Shown: positions 26,641 to 64,000 of the stretch, in pieces
How the letters are laid out: each line of letters starts with the position of its first letter
Position numbering within the stretch: the first letter of the stretch is position 1
From: Panulirus ornatus
Lineage: Eukaryota > Arthropoda > Malacostraca > Decapoda > Palinuridae
Length of the DNA stretch: 64,000 nucleotides
Assembly (NCBI RefSeq): GCF_036320965.1
Contig: NC_092276.1
Location: 7,814,156 to 7,878,155 of the forward strand
Direction of reading: 5' to 3'
Notes under the pieces: model-generated
The model's input: only the letters and a program-made list of their open reading frames with translations
Databases searched by the model: none
Told to the model about the DNA's origin: nothing
Translations under genes and position numbers: made by a program

Positions 26641-26890
26641 TTTTTTAAGAAGTATACCTCCAATGTTTACCAGCGGATCCCTGGTCACCATAACAGTTCA
26701 TTTCTCAAAAACTTATTTTGCTTTTACATTTGTTATCAAACTCTTCCTTTCAAGTTCATTGAGGAAGTTCCTATGCCTTGTAAACTCCTCCACTGACTCA
26801 GCCACCAGTATAATATCATTTACATACAACTGTGAAGCCTTCCATTTTGGTCCACTCTGGTTCGGCAGAGGTACAGTCTCACCCTTGTCT
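26640..26890 (-). mobile_element. Possible RT relic
   Basis: Reverse translation shows NDIILVAESVEEFTR and a following helix, comparable to [16 protein letters not shown] of the LINE family. The nucleotide stretch GACTCAGCCACCAGTATAAT also resembles the family's GAATCAGCCACCAGCGCTGT. Short and decayed. Confidence 0.4.
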
Positions 26891-27208
26891 TATGATGCTC
26901 CATTTACAGAACCATTCGACCATCATGTAAGATTTCTTCATCGATTCCTAATTTTAATGGGTGGTCCTGGAAACGCTAAACTACAGTACAAGGTAACAAC
27001 AGAGGGTAATCTCAAAGGTTGGACAGTGAAAGTTATTAATCGGAAGGAAGAGGTGTATGTATACATCAAGAGGAAGACAATAACTCACACTGCTATTAGC
27101 AAAGATGGATGTAATAAGAGACATTGACAGTTAGGAAAAGTGGTTCGAAAATAACCTCACCTTACCTTCCACAGTTCACCCCCAGCACTGCTCACCTTCT
27201 AATGCCAA

Positions 27209-27345
27209 CACACAAGGAGGAAACAACCTCGCCAGCCCGAGGGCCAACACCAGATGGTACCCTACATGGTATACAAGTCCCGCCTCCTACTAACACATAA
27301 GGTGGAAACAACCTCGCCAGCCCGAGGGCCAACACCAGATGGTAC
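27209..27345. repeat. Direct repeat downstream of the R2-like frame
   Basis: The phrase AACAACCTCGCCAGCCCGAG with about 25 further matching bases occurs at 27218 and again about 87 bases later. It probably belongs to the 3' untranslated part of the R2-like relic. Confidence 0.7.
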
Positions 27346-28900
27346 TACAGGCAGGCGACCGACTATTAGCCTGTGCCTTTGGAGCATATCCTGCAAAGGG
27401 AATGGGTCCACGTTAGGGCTTCCATGGAGCATACCTCAATGTCCCGGTAGGAAAGCCCTATCGCTCTGAGAGCATTCGCACTCAACATGCGCCTCGCCAG
27501 TTCTGGGTGGCGGATGTTACGCTCACGGTGTCTTTCCCAGTGAGATCTCGTCCGCCCTGAAGGATATCCGGGTTGCCGTAATGGTTGAACTTATTTTGAT
27601 GTGCAGCTGAGAGCGCGAAGCGAACTACTGGGACTTGAGTGACGGTGATACAAGCCTATGACCCTCTAGAAGCCATGATGTCCGGCTTCCTGAAGGACCC
27701 TGCAATAGGGATAATAGGCTCGCTCCTGAAGGACCCTGCAATAGGGATAATAGGCTTGCTCCTGAAGGACCCTGCAATAGGGATAATAGGCTTGCTCCTG
27801 AAGGACCCTTCAATAGGGATAATAGGCTCGCTCCTGAAGGACCCTGCAATAGGGATAATAGGCTCGCTCACCACTTCGCCCAAGCGTACCAGACTTTTGA
27901 CATGTTTCACAGAAGCCTTTATTCTCGGGCCGGCCTATGGCAGCCCATGCGGGGGTAGATAAAGCTCATGTCATCACTTGGACAGCCTTCACATAATCCC
28001 TACCAGTGAGGAGATGGTTCCCGCTATTAACCCATCTACTGACCTGAGGTATGGTAGCAGATGGAACGAGACCTGGTCCATCAACGGTGCTGATTAGGTT
28101 GGCCCTCCATGCGTGATGGGGTTCGACTTGCCTGCCGACTAGCAATGCATGCGGCTTTGGACCAACTTTGCAGCTTTCCTCATGACTGCAAGTTCCCGGA
28201 CCGCCACCTGAATCACCGGGTCAGACGAAGTTAGTCATTTCTCGAACCTGGCTTGTTTATTGAACCGGACGGTAGAGACAAAATCGGGTATGCGAAGGGC
28301 ACGTCAGGGGGCAAGCAAAGTCATCGGCGAACTGCGTCTTACAGACTCAGAAAGCCCCTCTTCTAGCAGGTCACCCGTAAGACTTTCGCCTGCCTCCTGC
28401 CCCAGCGAGAACGCCAAGGTACTTCTAATCGTCCTCAGCGTCCGTGGCGCCGATTATAACGCTGCCCTAGACTTGGAAACGTCCTAAATTCATTGACGTA
28501 CCAAGTCTTGCGTTTCCTGTCGACCTCCACGCTGAGGAGGGACCGACACTTTCCCGGGTTCACTCCAAAGACTATATACTAGCCATCCCCTACGAGAGTC
28601 TCCGCCACGATGTTTATAGTCGTCTTCGCCACTAGAACCAGGTCATCGGCGAACGCTAGTTATGACACCTTTCGGTCGCCAAATCCAACTCCCACGCCCG
28701 ATTCTTTAACCCTTGTAACTCTATCAGTCACAAGGTTATAAAAGAATGGGCGATAAGGGGTCACTCTGCTTGACCCCACGAGTCATTTTAATTTTACCCG
28801 ACATCCCGCCGCTGCCTTCGATACGTGTGTAGGTCGACATAATACATGCCCTGACGCGGGCAGGAATGCTCGCTCGATAGTCCAAAATCCTGAGGCACTT
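27330..28900 (-). mobile_element. R2-like non-LTR retrotransposon relic
   Basis: On the minus strand the decayed frame shows, in order: KCLRILDYRASIPARVRACI, then KIKMTRGVKQSDPLSPILL (RT motif with the usual G changed to S), then after a frameshift LAFADDLVLVAKT (RT catalytic FADD), VNPGKCRSLLSVEVDRKRK, a CxxC remnant, KPDIMASRGS and ALSYRDIEVCSMEALTWTH. The RGVKQGDPLSP, FADDLVL and late PD-x(n) endonuclease-type signature ('RKPDI') are typical of R2-clade elements with a restriction-like endonuclease. No 28S rDNA sequence is seen beside it, which is unusual for R2 itself. Several stops and frameshifts; inactive. Clade assignment is by motif memory only. Confidence 0.75.
27690..27869. repeat. 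36-bp in-frame tandem repeat, 5 copies
   Basis: Five units beginning CTGAAGGACCCTGCAATAGG. On the minus strand they encode a 12-residue repeat (SEPIIPIAGSFR) lying inside the R2-like reading frame, directly before KPDIMASRGS. Confidence 0.9.
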
Positions 28901-29334
28901 CCGAACATTTCCAGCCGGTCACTCATACCAGCAAATACAATCAAACATTCACTATATATTTACGGTATGCACTAACCAGCACTCAGATGTCTTCTATAAA
29001 CACTACGGAATCTAAACATTTTACAGTTCTGTATCAAACCTATCATAATAGTTTCCTAAATGAATAGATATGGCATATTCACTTTTATATAAAACTCTTT
29101 CCACCGCTGCCTACATGCAACGATCAAGTCTACAGACAACTATTCCCTCCAGGGTACAAACTGTTCTTCAGCCACTAAAGTCTTTGTTCAACTACGAGGG
29201 GTTTACTTACCCTTTGAAACTCTATGGATTTTGTGGAAAAAAGAAAAAAAATTAATCCACAACAAACTTTATGTAGAATGAAAAGAGCTGATGGTTTCTA
29301 TATAAACTGTTGCTACATATGTACATATATATAT
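28900..29334. other. Intron stretch without recognised gene
   Basis: Unique-looking sequence between the R2-like relic and the last recognised CACHD1-like exon. Nothing identifiable. Confidence 0.5.
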
Positions 29335-29441
29335 GGAGCTCTTACCTATGTCGGGTGCGAGTTGGTATGTCCATATAGAGATGGAGCTCTTACCTATGTC
29401 GGGTGCGATTTGGTAAGTCCATATATAGATGGAGTTCTTAC

Positions 29442-29463
<22 letters not shown>
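29335..29463. repeat. 48-bp tandem repeat carrying a splice donor
   Basis: Units 29335-29382 and 29383-29430, and a partial third 29431-29463, differ at a few bases. On the minus strand each holds CACCCGACATAG|GT, the end of the CACHD1-like exon plus its donor. 48 bases is 16 codons and the frame reads through all copies. Confidence 0.9.
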
Positions 29464-58187
<28,724 letters not shown>

Positions 58188-58542
58188 CTGGAAACAAGAG
58201 AGACGAGTCATTATCAGGAGCTGTCACGAAATTCTGGGTAAACAAACGTTAGAAATGTTATTAGGGCTCCCTTAACGCAGAAACATAGAACTAGTAGAGG
58301 AACCAATTGAGGATATTATACCTAGAAACATGGGTGATATTTATAAATCTGTTTTCCTTCTCTATTAGTAACGGTGATGAGGTGGGAAACAGTGCCCGAA
58401 GAAAGCTATTTTCTTACGCCGAGTTTATTTTGCCAGCTTGGCGGCACCACTGGGTCAAACATTAAATTACTTAAACAAGATTTTCTATAATTTAGATTGT
58501 TTTGAAATTTATCTACTTTTCCTAGAGATGATTATATATATT

Positions 58543-58640
58543 CTATTATTATTATTATTATTATTATCATTATTATTATTATTATTATTATTATCATTAT
58601 TATTATTATTATTATTATTATCATTATTATTATTATCATT
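58543..58640. repeat. (TTA)n with ATC interruptions
   Basis: Trinucleotide tract that forms the tail of the minus-strand LINE at 58641. It replaces the usual (TA)n, as also at 21516 and 38409. Confidence 0.93.

Positions 58641-64000
<5,360 letters not shown>

Overview
The window looks like nuclear DNA from an arthropod, most likely a decapod crustacean. It holds one intron-rich animal gene on the minus strand, buried in non-LTR retrotransposon copies and very long (TA)n tracts. The decapod call rests on the style of the repeats (a dominant LINE with AT-microsatellite tails, hammerhead-bearing Penelope-like fragments, an R2-like relic) and on the arthropod-like gene. It is an inference; no species can be named. 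No bacterial-type features were seen.

Host gene: between about 29.4 and 58.2 kb, 13 exons (plus one tentative 5' micro-exon) read leftward. Splice sites and phases agree across every junction, giving about 740 codons. The translation matches the VWA and dCache ectodomain of CACHD1, the alpha2delta-like membrane protein. In order it shows a pre-VWA segment, a VWA-like domain whose DxSxS metal site is lost, a first Cache module (YVFIVNSMGNTLMHP), a linker, and a second Cache module (GTFIVYPG, GAGMMYTITKP). Both ends of the gene lie outside the recognised exons: the 5' end is not found and the 3' end runs beyond 29.4 kb to the left. Three of its splice sites are embedded in or abut short tandem repeats.

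Repeats: 0-25 kb is almost entirely one LINE family (APE endonuclease, RT and a C-terminal region in one ORF, about 3.4 kb full length), mostly decayed, in both orientations and separated by (TA)n. Within 0-19 kb an ~8 kb block recurs about 2.4 times. Parts of it alternate abruptly between near-identical and indel-ridden, which suggests an assembly or polishing problem. The longest open RT frame is at 15.4-17.4 kb (minus). 25-29 kb carries older relics, including an R2-like element with an in-frame 36-bp tandem repeat. 30-33.3 kb is an older LINE copy whose RT is split by an 806-bp (AG)n tract. Further LINE copies fill the large introns (34-36.6, 37.5-38.4, 41-46.4, 49.1-52.6 kb) and the right end (58.6-64 kb).

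Most notable: (1) a ~230-bp non-autonomous element built from the LINE's own 5' and 3' ends, repeatedly flanked by (TA)n; (2) 5' junctions of several LINE copies falling directly at (TA)n, with two textbook 5' inversions (twin priming); (3) hammerhead-ribozyme-like motifs in two inverted-repeat elements, plus a palindrome centred on the same GTGCAC; (4) splice-site minisatellites in the host gene.
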